Translations under genes and position numbers: made by a program
Assembly (NCBI GenBank): GCA_041395325.1
Contig: JAWLAT010000040.1
Span: forward strand, 1 to 39,027
Length of the DNA stretch: 39,027 nt
Source: JAWLAT01 sp041395325
Lineage (GTDB): Bacteria; Pseudomonadota; Gammaproteobacteria; Xanthomonadales; SZUA-5
Reading direction: 5' to 3'
Shown: positions 1-7,231 of the stretch, one piece after another
Layout of the letters: the number at the start of each line of letters is the position of its first letter
Numbering within the stretch: the first letter of the stretch is position 1
The notes under the pieces: generated by a model
Told to the model about the DNA's origin: nothing
Databases searched by the model: none
Seen by the model: the letters and a program-made list of their open reading frames with translations, nothing else

Positions 1-46
1 CGCTTGTTCAGATCGAGCGCCGATTTTCCGGTCATGGTGTGGGAAG

Positions 47-78
47 GGCGTCAGCGCACAGCGCTGACCCACCGGACC
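47..78 (+). repeat. 32-bp intergenic hairpin repeat, copy 1
   Basis: This copy is identical over 32 bp to 133-164. Its core is a perfect hairpin: GTCAGCGC at 50-57, loop ACA, GCGCTGAC at 61-68. There is no T-run, so it looks like a REP-type palindrome rather than a classical terminator. A related inverted copy is at 38503-38520 and a shorter version at 13861-13875. Confidence 0.85.
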
Positions 79-132
79 TGGCCAGATCTTGGCCAGTCCG
101 TGACTGATGAACTGGCGGCGTCGTGTTGGAAC

Positions 133-164
133 GGCGTCAGCGCACAGCGCTGACCCACCGGACC
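133..164 (+). repeat. 32-bp intergenic hairpin repeat, copy 2
   Basis: Second direct copy of the 47-78 repeat, 86 bp further on, with the same GTCAGCGC/GCGCTGAC arms at 136-143 and 147-154. It is followed about 70 bp later by the GTTCG-type hairpin at 222-240, an order that recurs at 13861-13968 and, inverted, at 38444-38520. Confidence 0.85.
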
Positions 165-217
165 CCTGCTGAATGTCAGTCCCAGCGCTGACTACAAACG
201 CCCGCGATGGCGCTCTG

Positions 218-240
218 GTGGGTTCGATCTGTGATCGAAC
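218..240 (+). repeat. GTTCG/CGAAC hairpin of the dispersed intergenic element
   Basis: GTTCGAT (222-228), loop CTGTG, ATCGAAC (234-240) form a perfect 7-bp stem. The 18-mer GTGGGTTCGATCTGTGAT at 218-235 recurs exactly, in inverse orientation, at 38448-38465. Related arms (GCGTTCG/CGAACGC) occur at 13949-13968 and 37323-37342. It also lies just downstream of argC, so a role at the mRNA 3' end is possible. Confidence 0.8.
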
Positions 241-334
241 GCTCCTGGCCTGGCCTACCCGTGAATCGGGCCTTGCGTGCCGAAGGCGGTGGGTTGAATT
301 GATTCCCCCACCTGAAACCGCAACGCCTGCCCAC

Positions 335-1396
335 TCACCCCGGAATCGGTGCTGCCACGCGCAGGCCCAAGTCGGCTGGCAGGCCGAGGGCGAGGTTCAT
401 GTTCTGGATGGCCTGGCTGGCCATGCCTTTGCCGAGGTTGTCCAGGGCGACCAGCACGGTGCCGTGGCCGTCGGCCAGGGCGGCACCGATGTCGACGAAG
501 TTGCTGCCATTGACGGCGGCCAGTCGTGGCGGGGCATCGACGCGGCGGACGAAGCGTTGGTCGCCGAAGGCCTGTGCGCAGGCCTGGTCCAGGTCAGCGG
601 CGGTGATCGCGCCGGCCGGGAATTGCAGCGTTGCGTGGATGCCTCGCACCAAGGGGGCCGAATGGGTTACCAGCGACCAGTCCGGCTGCCAGCCGGCCGC
701 CACGGCGGCGGCGGAGACCTCGAAGCGGTGCTGGTGCTGCAGCGGTTTGTAGGCTCGGAAGTCATGCGCTCGGGCTGGATGGTGAGTCGTTTCCGAGGGC
801 TTGATCCCGGATCCGCTGGACCCGGTGATCGCTGACACGGCCACCGGTTTGGGCCGCAGGGATGCAGGCAAGGCGGCCAGCCACAGCAGCCCGAGGGCCA
901 CGGCGGTGGCGAAGCAACCCGGATTGGCGATGCGTCGGGCGCCCTGCAGCCGCGCCGGCTGCCAGTCGGCCAGACCGTAGACGAAGTCGTCCAGGTATTG
1001 CGGACAGGGGTGCTCGCCGCCGTAGGCCAGCGCGAAGGCGGCCGGATCGCGCAGGCGGAAATCGCCGGAGAGATCGATGATGGTGAGTCGGTCGTTGAGC
1101 CCGTTGGCCGCGATCTCTTCGGTCAAGTCCCCGTAGCGCCGGGCGAACTCGCCGTGCGGCAAGGCGGCGAACAGCACCGGCTGCTCGCTGGCGGCCAGCG
1201 CCGCCCAGTCCACTTCGGCAGCGAAAGGTCCGTCGACCAACCCACGCAGTTGTGGATGCACCTTCGCCACCGCCACGCCCGCCTGGCTGTGCGCCACACC
1301 CTGGATCCGCTCGACCCGCGGATGCTGCAGCAGCCAGCGATACAGCTCTCCCCCGCCATAGCCGGAGGCACCGAGGATGGAGGCGGTGATGGGCAT
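335..1396 (-). CDS. argC: N-acyl-gamma-glutamyl-phosphate reductase
   Basis: ArgC reduces N-acyl-L-glutamyl 5-phosphate to the semialdehyde with NADPH in the cytosol, the third step of arginine synthesis. The 353-residue product has the N-terminal Rossmann motif GASGYGGGELYR (residues 9-20), the active-site stretch ANPGCFATA with Cys161, and GSSGSG around residue 200. Length is normal for the long ArgC class. The ATG has GGAG about 7 nt upstream. It is the last gene of the arginine cluster but is separated from the preceding P-loop gene by about 100 bp of GGGCCCA repeats forming an inverted repeat, so it may be partly uncoupled from the upstream genes. If the pathway is succinylated, as ArgF' suggests, the natural substrate would be N-succinylglutamyl phosphate; ArgC itself shows nothing that decides this. 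Confidence 0.95.
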   Translation of the reverse strand: MPITASILGASGYGGGELYRWLLQHPRVERIQGVAHSQAGVAVAKVHPQLRGLVDGPFAAEVDWAALAASEQPVLFAALPHGEFARRYGDLTEEIAANGLNDRLTIIDLSGDFRLRDPAAFALAYGGEHPCPQYLDDFVYGLADWQPARLQGARRIANPGCFATAVALGLLWLAALPASLRPKPVAVSAITGSSGSGIKPSETTHHPARAHDFRAYKPLQHQHRFEVSAAAVAAGWQPDWSLVTHSAPLVRGIHATLQFPAGAITAADLDQACAQAFGDQRFVRRVDAPPRLAAVNGSNFVDIGAALADGHGTVLVALDNLGKGMASQAIQNMNLALGLPADLGLRVAAPIPG

Positions 1397-1435
1397 GGGG
1401 GGGCTCCGGGTTTGGGTGCAACGGTGAGGGGCGGA

Positions 1436-1515
1436 GGGCCCAGGGCTCAGGGCCCAGGGCTCAGGGCCCAGGGCCCAGTTGGTGCGGCGAATCTGGGCCC
1501 TATGCCCTGGGCCCT
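1436..1515. repeat. GGGCCCA-based tandem and inverted repeat between the P-loop gene and argC
   Basis: Two 14-mers GGGCCCAGGGCTCA (1436-1449, 1450-1463) are followed by two GGGCCCA heptamers (1464-1477). GGGCCCAG at 1471-1478 is repeated inverted as CTGGGCCC at 1493-1500 across a 14-nt loop, then more CCCTGGGCCCT follows to 1515. The end of the P-loop reading frame, including its TAG, lies inside the repeat. A matching structure flanks the other side of that gene at 2575-2715. The hairpin could slow or end transcription towards argC; there is no U-tract. Confidence 0.85.
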
Positions 1516-2555
1516 AGATGGTCCTGCACCTTGCCCAACACAAAAGCCCCCAAGGCAGGGCCGTTGACGCGGGCGTTGTGGGCGGGGACGCCCTGGCGCT
1601 CGACGAAGCGTTGGCCGACGGCGTTGTCGGTGGCGGGGCCGGCGACGAGGTCGACGGCGATGCCGTACTCGCGTTGCAGATGCTCCAGGCCACCGGCGAC
1701 ACCGACCGGGTCATTGGCGCAATAGAGGAACACGGCGGTCTGTGCGCGCAGCTCGGGATCGGCGAGGATCGCCTGCACACCGTACTCGCCGAGGATGCCG
1801 TCACCGGTCTCGGCGACGATCACATCGGCGCCCAGATGAGCCAGTTCGCCCAGCACGACGTGGGCCGTGGGTGCGGCGTTCTCGGGGCTGGAGCAGACCA
1901 CGCCGGCATCGGTGAAGTCGGCGATGAACTCGGCGCCGTGGTCGTACATCGACAGCACGTCGCGCATCAGCGAGATGCCAGTGAGCTTGGCGCCGCCGAC
2001 CCGATAGCCGGCCTGGTGCAACGCACGGACCACGGCGCAGGCCGCGAAGGTCTTGCCGGCATTCATGCAGGTGCCGATGATCCAGACCACCGGCACCTTC
2101 GGCGCGGCCGGGCGCAGGGTCAGCGCATCGTGAGCGACATGGGCGGCGATGCCCTGGCGCGACTGGAACTCGGGAAAGACCTGCACCTGCCCCAGCACTT
2201 CCAGCTCGAAGGGCGGGCCGACGTCCGGGTTGTAGGAGATGGCCCGGCCCATGACGCCACCGATGTTGAGCATGTTGATGGTGTCACCCACCGCCAGCGA
2301 CTCCGGCACCACGCCTTCGTAGCCATGCAGCGCATGACGCTTGCCCAGCGCGCCGACGACCAGATCGCCATCGTGCAGCGTGGCCCAGCGGCCGTTGATG
2401 TCCTCGAGCTGGTTGTAGCGGGACTTGTCGCCATGCACGCGCACGGCCAGCACCGACCCTTCGCGGCAATCGATCTGATCACTCAGCGTCAGCGAGCGTT
2501 GCAGCTTCAGATTGCGGGTGACAGAGGCGATCTTGTCGACGGTCAGGCGGATCAT
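1500..2555 (-). CDS. P-loop NTPase of unknown function inside the arginine cluster
   Basis: The 351-residue protein has two parts. Residues 1-150 look beta-rich and are not a family I recognise. Residues 155-350 form a P-loop domain with Walker A GTCMNAGKT (161-169), a following KLTGISLMRD (190-199) and DFTDAG (213-218), and a Walker-B-like DVIVAET (244-250). This resembles the fold group of dethiobiotin synthetase, CobB and the C-terminal DUF1611 domain, but the DUF1611/DgcN N-terminal signature is not visible. The ATG at 2555 has GGAG upstream. The gene sits between argG and argC, flanked on both sides by GGGCCCA inverted repeats, and its last residues LGPRA are encoded by the repeat. Its role is unknown. 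No acylglutamate synthase or deacylase is seen in the cluster, so an arginine-related job is possible but is inference only. Confidence 0.8.
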   Translation of the reverse strand: MIRLTVDKIASVTRNLKLQRSLTLSDQIDCREGSVLAVRVHGDKSRYNQLEDINGRWATLHDGDLVVGALGKRHALHGYEGVVPESLAVGDTINMLNIGGVMGRAISYNPDVGPPFELEVLGQVQVFPEFQSRQGIAAHVAHDALTLRPAAPKVPVVWIIGTCMNAGKTFAACAVVRALHQAGYRVGGAKLTGISLMRDVLSMYDHGAEFIADFTDAGVVCSSPENAAPTAHVVLGELAHLGADVIVAETGDGILGEYGVQAILADPELRAQTAVFLYCANDPVGVAGGLEHLQREYGIAVDLVAGPATDNAVGQRFVERQGVPAHNARVNGPALGAFVLGKVQDHLGPRA

Positions 2556-2574
2556 CGTAGGGCTCCGGAAGAAA

Positions 2575-2715
2575 GGGCCCAGGGCTCAGGGCCCAGGGCA
2601 CAGGAAGGGCGCGCGCTGTAGATGTTCAGATGCTTTCGCTGGGGTGAATGAACACGATTGGCTCTCCCGCACGCCACCAACCAACTGGGCCCTGGGCCCT
2701 GTGCCCTGAGCCCTG
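2575..2715. repeat. Long inverted repeat of GGGCCCA units between argG and the P-loop gene
   Basis: The left arm holds GGGCCCAGGGCTCA (2575-2588) and GGGCCCAGGGCACA (2589-2602). The right arm at 2686-2715 reads TGGGCCC twice, then TGTGCCC and TGAGCCC. The 16-mer at 2589-2604 pairs with 2698-2713 with one mismatch, across a spacer of about 93 bp. It is the same sequence family as 1436-1515, and CCAACTGGGCCCTGGG is shared in inverse orientation. It separates the tightly packed argD-argG operon from the P-loop gene. Confidence 0.85.
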
Positions 2716-2718
2716 ACA

Positions 2719-3915
2719 TTACGCCTCACCCCCAGCCGCCAAAGCCACCTGCTGACCAATGCCGAAGATCTTGGCGTAGCCGGCCGCTTCCTCGCCGGTC
2801 CAGGCCTTGGCGCCTTCGCCGTAGCTGGCCACGCGGCTCTGCATCAGGCTGTGTGGTGAGCGCACGCCCTGAACCTCAAAGCCATGCGGGCGCAGCAGCA
2901 ACCGGACCTCACCGGTGACGCGGCGCTGACTGGACAGCAGCAGCGCCTGCAGGTCCTCGACCAATGGATCGAAGGCGTGACCTTCGTGCACCAGCGAACC
3001 AAACAGGCTGCCCTGCGATTCCTTCCAGAACAGCTGCTTGCCGGACAGCACCAGCTTTTCCAGTTCTCGATGGGCGGCGATCAGCAGATGCGCAGCGGGT
3101 GCCTCGTAGCCGACCCGGCCCTTGATGCCGAGGATCGTGTCGCCCAGATGGATGCCGCGACCGATGCCATAGCGCCGGCCGAGCTGGTTGAGCTGCTCGA
3201 TCAGTTCGACCGGACCGGCGGGCTGGCCGTCGATGGCCACCGGATTGCCCTGCTCGAAGCTCAGCGTCAGCGTCTGTGGCGCCCGGGTGGCATCGACCAG
3301 CCCGCCCGGCCAGGCGTCGTCGGGCAGATGCTGCCAGCTGTCGTGGGTCTCCTGGCCACCGACCGAAGTGCCCCACATGCCTTCGTTGACCGAATAGCGC
3401 TTGGCCCGCGCCGGCACCTCGATGCCGCGCTCGGCCAGATCGGCCAGTTCCTGTTCGCGCGAGATCGCCAGTTGACGGATCGGGGTGATCAGCGTGAGCT
3501 CGGGACAGAGCGCGCGAAAGGCCACGTCGAAGCGAACCTGATCATTGCCGGCGCCGGTGGAGCCGTGGGCCACGGCCTGCGCGCCGATGGCCTTGGCCTG
3601 CAGCGCCAGACGGCGCGCCTGGCAGACCCGTTCGGCCGAGACGCTGAGCGGGTACATCTGGCCGCGCAGCACATTGCCGTAGAGCAGAAAGCGCAGCCAG
3701 TCGTGCCACAGCTCGGCGCGGGCGTCGATGTGGTGGTGCTGCACCGAACCCAGCTGCGCGGCGACGCTGGCGATGCGTTCGCGCTCGGCCGCGTCGAAGC
3801 CACCGGTGTCGATGGTCAACGTGGCGACGTCATAGCCCTGTTGCTGCAGCCAGTTGACGCACCAGCTGGTGTCCAGCCCGCCGGAAAAGGCCAGCGCGCA
3901 CAGCTTCCTGCTCAT
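2719..3915 (-). CDS. argG: Argininosuccinate synthase
   Basis: ArgG condenses citrulline and aspartate with ATP to argininosuccinate. The 398-residue protein has the ATP-pyrophosphatase loop FSGGLDTS at residues 10-17, the GSTGAGNDQVRFD stretch near 140, and YSVNEGMWGTSVGG near 195, typical of the shorter ArgG class also known from Xanthomonas and Bacteroidetes. The start ATG at 3915 overlaps the argH stop by 4 nt (ATGA), indicating translational coupling; the longer open frame upstream is only shadow. The enzyme acts after the acyl group has been removed, so it does not itself tell which acyl form the pathway uses. A long GGGCCCA inverted repeat begins directly after its TAA. Confidence 0.95.
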   Translation of the reverse strand: MSRKLCALAFSGGLDTSWCVNWLQQQGYDVATLTIDTGGFDAAERERIASVAAQLGSVQHHHIDARAELWHDWLRFLLYGNVLRGQMYPLSVSAERVCQARRLALQAKAIGAQAVAHGSTGAGNDQVRFDVAFRALCPELTLITPIRQLAISREQELADLAERGIEVPARAKRYSVNEGMWGTSVGGQETHDSWQHLPDDAWPGGLVDATRAPQTLTLSFEQGNPVAIDGQPAGPVELIEQLNQLGRRYGIGRGIHLGDTILGIKGRVGYEAPAAHLLIAAHRELEKLVLSGKQLFWKESQGSLFGSLVHEGHAFDPLVEDLQALLLSSQRRVTGEVRLLLRPHGFEVQGVRSPHSLMQSRVASYGEGAKAWTGEEAAGYAKIFGIGQQVALAAGGEA

Positions 3916-5291
3916 CGTGTTCCATCCTCTGAGGCCGCCACGGCGGCGAACAATCGTTGCGGCAGCGCCTGCGCTTCGCGCTGCCGTTCGGCCAGCCATT
4001 CGGCGCTGCGCAGCAGCTCGGCGCTGGCCTGCTGCAGGCCGGGCTTGCCGGGACCGCCGGTATGCTCGGCCTGCAGGCTGTCATCGGCCAGGAACTGACC
4101 ACTGGCCAGTTCCTCGGCCACCTGTCGGTAGGCGTCGCGGAACGGCATGCCGTTGGCCGCCAGCTGACTGGCCCGATGGGCGGCAAACAGCTCGGGATGC
4201 ATTGCCGCCTGGCAGTGCTCGGGGCGCACCTGCAGCCCGTCGATCACGCGCGTCAGCACGTCGAGCAGACTGCCGCCGATGCCGATGGCGCGCAGCAGCG
4301 GCGCCTTGCCCAGCTGGAAGTCGCGGTGGTAGCTGGAGGGCAGCCCGGAGAGCAGTTGCCGATGGCTGTCGGCCAGGCCGTAGAGCTCACGACAGCGGCC
4401 GCGGCCCAGCTCGGCCACATCCGGATTGCGCTTGTTGGGCATGATCGAGCTGCCGGTGGTGGCTTCCACCGGCAAGGCGAAATAGCCGTAGGCCTCACCG
4501 GAATAGAGCACCAGATCCCAGCACAGCTTCTCCAGGCCCAGCGCCAGCGAGGCCAGCCAGTCGAGCAGCGCCTGACCGTGCCGGGCGCGGCCGTTCTGCA
4601 CGTCGATGGTTGCCCGCTGCACGCGGCTGAAACCGAGCAGCTGCGCGGTCAGCTCGCGATCGATGGGCAGCGGCACGCCGAAGCCGGCGGCCGATCCGGC
4701 CGGGCAGCGATCCAGCCGTTGCCACAGCCCCGGCAGGGCTTCCAGCTCTTCCAGCAAGCCGTCGACGAAGGCGGCCGCCCACTGCCCCACGCTGCTGGGC
4801 ATGGCCTGGCGCAGATGGGTGTAGCCGGGCAGCGCCTGTTGCGCATGGCGGCTGCCGAAGCGATGCAGACTGCGCGCCAGTGCCAGCGCACCCTGCCCCA
4901 GATCCAGCAGTGCCTGCCGCTGCAACAAGCGCAGCGCCAGCACCACCTGATCGTTGCGCGAGCGGGCCAGATGGATGCGCTTGCCGGCATCCCCCAGGCG
5001 CTCGGTCAGCGCCGCTTCCAGCGCCGTATGACCGTCTTCCTGCGCCTGCGCGATCGGCAGCTCCAAGCGCAGGCTGCGTTGGTACAGCTGGCCCAGCTCG
5101 GCCACCAACGCCTGCACATCGGCCGCCGGCAGCAAGCCGACCGAGCCGAGCATGCGGGCGTGCGCGGCGCTGCCCAGGCAATCGTAGGGCAGCAACTGCA
5201 AGTCCAGCTGCGGGTCCTCGCCCACGGTGAAGCGATGAATGGCCTCATCCAGCGGCAGGCCCTTGGCCCACAGCGTGCCCTGCGTCGACAC
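3912..5291 (-). CDS. argH: Argininosuccinate lyase
   Basis: ArgH splits argininosuccinate into arginine and fumarate, the final pathway step. It belongs to the aspartase/fumarase superfamily. The 459-residue protein shows HLARSRNDQV at 107-116, PGYTHLRQAMPS around 155-166 with the presumed catalytic His159, and the superfamily signature GSSIMPNKRNP at 280-290. The start is GTG at 5291, 5 nt after the argB stop, and the 3' end overlaps argG by 4 nt. The segment after THL (RQAMPSSVGQWAAAF) differs from the usual LQRAQPVLFSHH type, so this is a divergent ArgH subgroup, but all catalytic signatures are present. Confidence 0.94.
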   Translation of the reverse strand: MSTQGTLWAKGLPLDEAIHRFTVGEDPQLDLQLLPYDCLGSAAHARMLGSVGLLPAADVQALVAELGQLYQRSLRLELPIAQAQEDGHTALEAALTERLGDAGKRIHLARSRNDQVVLALRLLQRQALLDLGQGALALARSLHRFGSRHAQQALPGYTHLRQAMPSSVGQWAAAFVDGLLEELEALPGLWQRLDRCPAGSAAGFGVPLPIDRELTAQLLGFSRVQRATIDVQNGRARHGQALLDWLASLALGLEKLCWDLVLYSGEAYGYFALPVEATTGSSIMPNKRNPDVAELGRGRCRELYGLADSHRQLLSGLPSSYHRDFQLGKAPLLRAIGIGGSLLDVLTRVIDGLQVRPEHCQAAMHPELFAAHRASQLAANGMPFRDAYRQVAEELASGQFLADDSLQAEHTGGPGKPGLQQASAELLRSAEWLAERQREAQALPQRLFAAVAASEDGTR

Positions 5292-5296
5292 CGCGC

Positions 5297-6196
5297 TCAG
5301 CCTTCTTCCCGCACCAGCATCGTGCCGGCGCCTTCGTTGGTGAAGATCTCCACCAGCAGCGCATCGGCCTGCACACCGGAGACCAGGTGTACCGACTGCA
5401 CATCGTGGTTGAGCGCGTGCTTGATGGCGGCGGACTTGGGCAGCATGCCGGCACTGAGTTCGCCGCGCGCTTCCATCTCCTCCAGCTTGGCCAGCGTGGC
5501 GAAGCTGACCAGCGAACTCTGGCTGTTCACATCGCGCAGCAGACCGGGCACGCCCATGATGAAGAACAGCTTCTCGGCGCCCAGCGCCGCCGCCAGATGC
5601 GCGGCCACGGTGTCGGCATTGGTGTTGAAGACCTGACCCTCGCGATTGCCGGTCAGCGGTGCCAGCACCGGCACATAGTCCTTGGAAGTCAGGTCCAGCA
5701 GCAGCTTGGGATCGATACCCTCAATGTCGCCGACCAGACCGAAATCGAACAGCTCGTCCTTGCCGCCTTCGGCACCCAGGTACAGCGGTGCCCGCTTGCG
5801 CGCCCGCACCGTGCCGGCATCCACGCCGGTCAGTCCTACCGCCGGCACGGCGACACGATTGAGTTCGGCGATCAGCTCGTTCTGCACCGAGCCAGCCAGC
5901 ACCATGCGGGCGGCGTCGAGCACCGCGGGCGTGGTGACCCGGCGCCCGTTGCGCTTCTCGATCGGCAGATCGAGCTGCTGACACAGCTGGTCCAGCCGCT
6001 TGCCGCCACCGTGCACGATCACCAGACGGATCGACAGCGTCCACAGCACGCCCAGCTGCTCGACCACCTTGCGGCGGGCATCGGGATCATCGAGCACTTC
6101 GCCGCCGAGCTTGACCACGAAGGTCTTGCCGCGGAACTCGCGCAGATACTTGGACAGGCCCTTGAGGGCATCGTAGGGGTTGGCGGCAAAAGGCAT
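5297..6196 (-). CDS. argB: N-acylglutamate kinase
   Basis: ArgB phosphorylates the gamma-carboxyl of N-acyl-L-glutamate, the usual arginine-inhibited step. The 299-residue amino-acid-kinase protein shows VKLGG (28-32), VHGGGKRLD (61-69), NTNAD for substrate/ATP contacts and a C-terminal EIFTNEGAGTML. The N-terminal helical stretch before FRGKTFVVKLGG resembles the mobile helix of arginine-sensitive kinases. I chose ATG 6196 because GAGGAAG lies 3-10 nt upstream; a TTG six codons earlier lacks such a site. Unlike the Xanthomonas NAGS/K bifunctional enzyme there is no GNAT acetyltransferase domain: the frame stops at the end of the kinase fold. The enzyme making its substrate is therefore encoded elsewhere or by an unrecognised gene. 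Confidence 0.95.
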   Translation of the reverse strand: MPFAANPYDALKGLSKYLREFRGKTFVVKLGGEVLDDPDARRKVVEQLGVLWTLSIRLVIVHGGGKRLDQLCQQLDLPIEKRNGRRVTTPAVLDAARMVLAGSVQNELIAELNRVAVPAVGLTGVDAGTVRARKRAPLYLGAEGGKDELFDFGLVGDIEGIDPKLLLDLTSKDYVPVLAPLTGNREGQVFNTNADTVAAHLAAALGAEKLFFIMGVPGLLRDVNSQSSLVSFATLAKLEEMEARGELSAGMLPKSAAIKHALNHDVQSVHLVSGVQADALLVEIFTNEGAGTMLVREEG

Positions 6197-6235
6197 GTCT
6201 TCCTCGACTTGCAATGGTGTGACTTGGGGTTTGGG

Positions 6236-7231
6236 TCAGGATTCGGCGAACAGCCAGGCCAGCAGGCCCATCTGCACCCACAGGCGGTTGCCGGCCTGCT
6301 GCACCACGGCCGAGCGTGGCGAATCCAGCACTTCGGCGGCCACTTCCAGATCGCGGCGGACCGGCAGGCAGTGCATCAGCACGGCGTCCGGATCCATCGG
6401 GCGGAAATGCATCAGTGTCGGCATCCAATGTGACAGCGCGGGGTCGTTGGGCGGCGGCACGGCCAGCGGATCGACCGCGCCCCAGGCCTTGGCATAGAGC
6501 ACCTGGGCCCCGGCCAAAGCGGCCTGCTGATCCTCGTGCCAGCGGATCTGTCCGCCACTTTCGGCGGCCAGCGCCTGCGCCTGGTCGCGGACGGCTGGAC
6601 CCAGCTCGTATCCCGCAGGTGCGGCCACCGCAATCTCGCAGCCCATCGCGGCGGCGGTCAGCAGCAAGGAATTGGGCACGGCCCGGGGCAGCGGCTTGCG
6701 ATGTGGCGCCCAGCTCAGGCAGATCTTCGGCCGTTCGCTGTCGCCGAAGCGCTCGCGCACGGTGAGCAGATCGGCCAGGCCCTGGCAGGGATGCTCGCGG
6801 GCCGATTCCAGATTGAAGACCGGCACGCGGGCATGCCGCTTGAAGGCCTGCATGTAGGCGTCGGCCTCTTCCTCGGCCACGCTGCCGCTGCGCGAGAAGG
6901 CGCGCAGGCCAATGGCATCGACGTATTGGCTCAGCACCGGCGCCGCTTCGCGGACATGTTCGGGGCAGTCGCCGTCCATCCGCACATCATCGCGAACTTC
7001 CAGCTTCCAGCTGCTGCCACCCAGTTCCAGCGGCAAGGCGCGGCCGCCCAGTCGATGGGCGGCCTGGTCCATCGAGGCACGCGTGCGCAGCGAAGGATCG
7101 GCAAACAGCAGTCCCAGCGTGCGCCCGGCCAGATCGGCGATGCGCTCTCCACCCTTGGCCCGCGCCGCCAGCGCCAGCACCTCGCGCACGCCGGCGCTGC
7201 CCAGATCGGCAATGGCGGCGACGTGCCGCAT
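6236..7231 (-). CDS. argF': N-succinyl- (or N-acetyl-) L-ornithine transcarbamylase
   Basis: This enzyme carbamoylates N-acylornithine to N-acylcitrulline. The 331-residue protein has the carbamoyl-phosphate motif SLRTR (47-51), Trp75, HPCQ (147-150), YAKAW with Lys248, and HCLP (287-290), matching the acylornithine transcarbamylases rather than ordinary ArgF. Two positions favour the succinyl-specific form: residue 90, in MDGDCPEH, is Pro where Xanthomonas acetylornithine transcarbamylase has Glu92, and residues 180-187 (PLPRAVPN) form the proline-rich loop of the Bacteroides enzyme. Exchange of Glu92/Pro90 is known to swap acetyl and succinyl specificity. Glu296 replaces the carboxylated Lys302 of the Xanthomonas enzyme. 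The ATG overlaps the argD stop (TGATG), so the longer upstream frame is not used. Confidence 0.93.
   Translation of the reverse strand: MRHVAAIADLGSAGVREVLALAARAKGGERIADLAGRTLGLLFADPSLRTRASMDQAAHRLGGRALPLELGGSSWKLEVRDDVRMDGDCPEHVREAAPVLSQYVDAIGLRAFSRSGSVAEEEADAYMQAFKRHARVPVFNLESAREHPCQGLADLLTVRERFGDSERPKICLSWAPHRKPLPRAVPNSLLLTAAAMGCEIAVAAPAGYELGPAVRDQAQALAAESGGQIRWHEDQQAALAGAQVLYAKAWGAVDPLAVPPPNDPALSHWMPTLMHFRPMDPDAVLMHCLPVRRDLEVAAEVLDSPRSAVVQQAGNRLWVQMGLLAWLFAES

Larger units (their letters stand above)
1..334. other. Intergenic region downstream of argC, repeat-rich
   Basis: No convincing gene lies in this stretch. It holds two direct copies of a 32-bp hairpin repeat, a further GTTCGAT/ATCGAAC hairpin, and a weaker CAGCGCTGAC-containing segment near 175-192. 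The plus-strand open frame that crosses it has no recognisable protein features and runs antisense into argC, so I treat it as noise. The repeats are described separately. Confidence 0.7.

Noticed and set aside
47..164. CRISPR array
   Set aside because: There are only two copies, the repeat is a strong hairpin and there is no cas gene.
1500..2555. Firm DgcN/DUF1611 assignment for the P-loop protein
   Set aside because: The P-loop half is compatible, but the N-terminal half does not show the DUF1611 or DgcN pattern, so I left the family open.
5297..6196. ArgB as a fused acetylglutamate synthase/kinase as in Xanthomonas
   Set aside because: The protein ends after the kinase fold at 299 residues; there is no GNAT domain.
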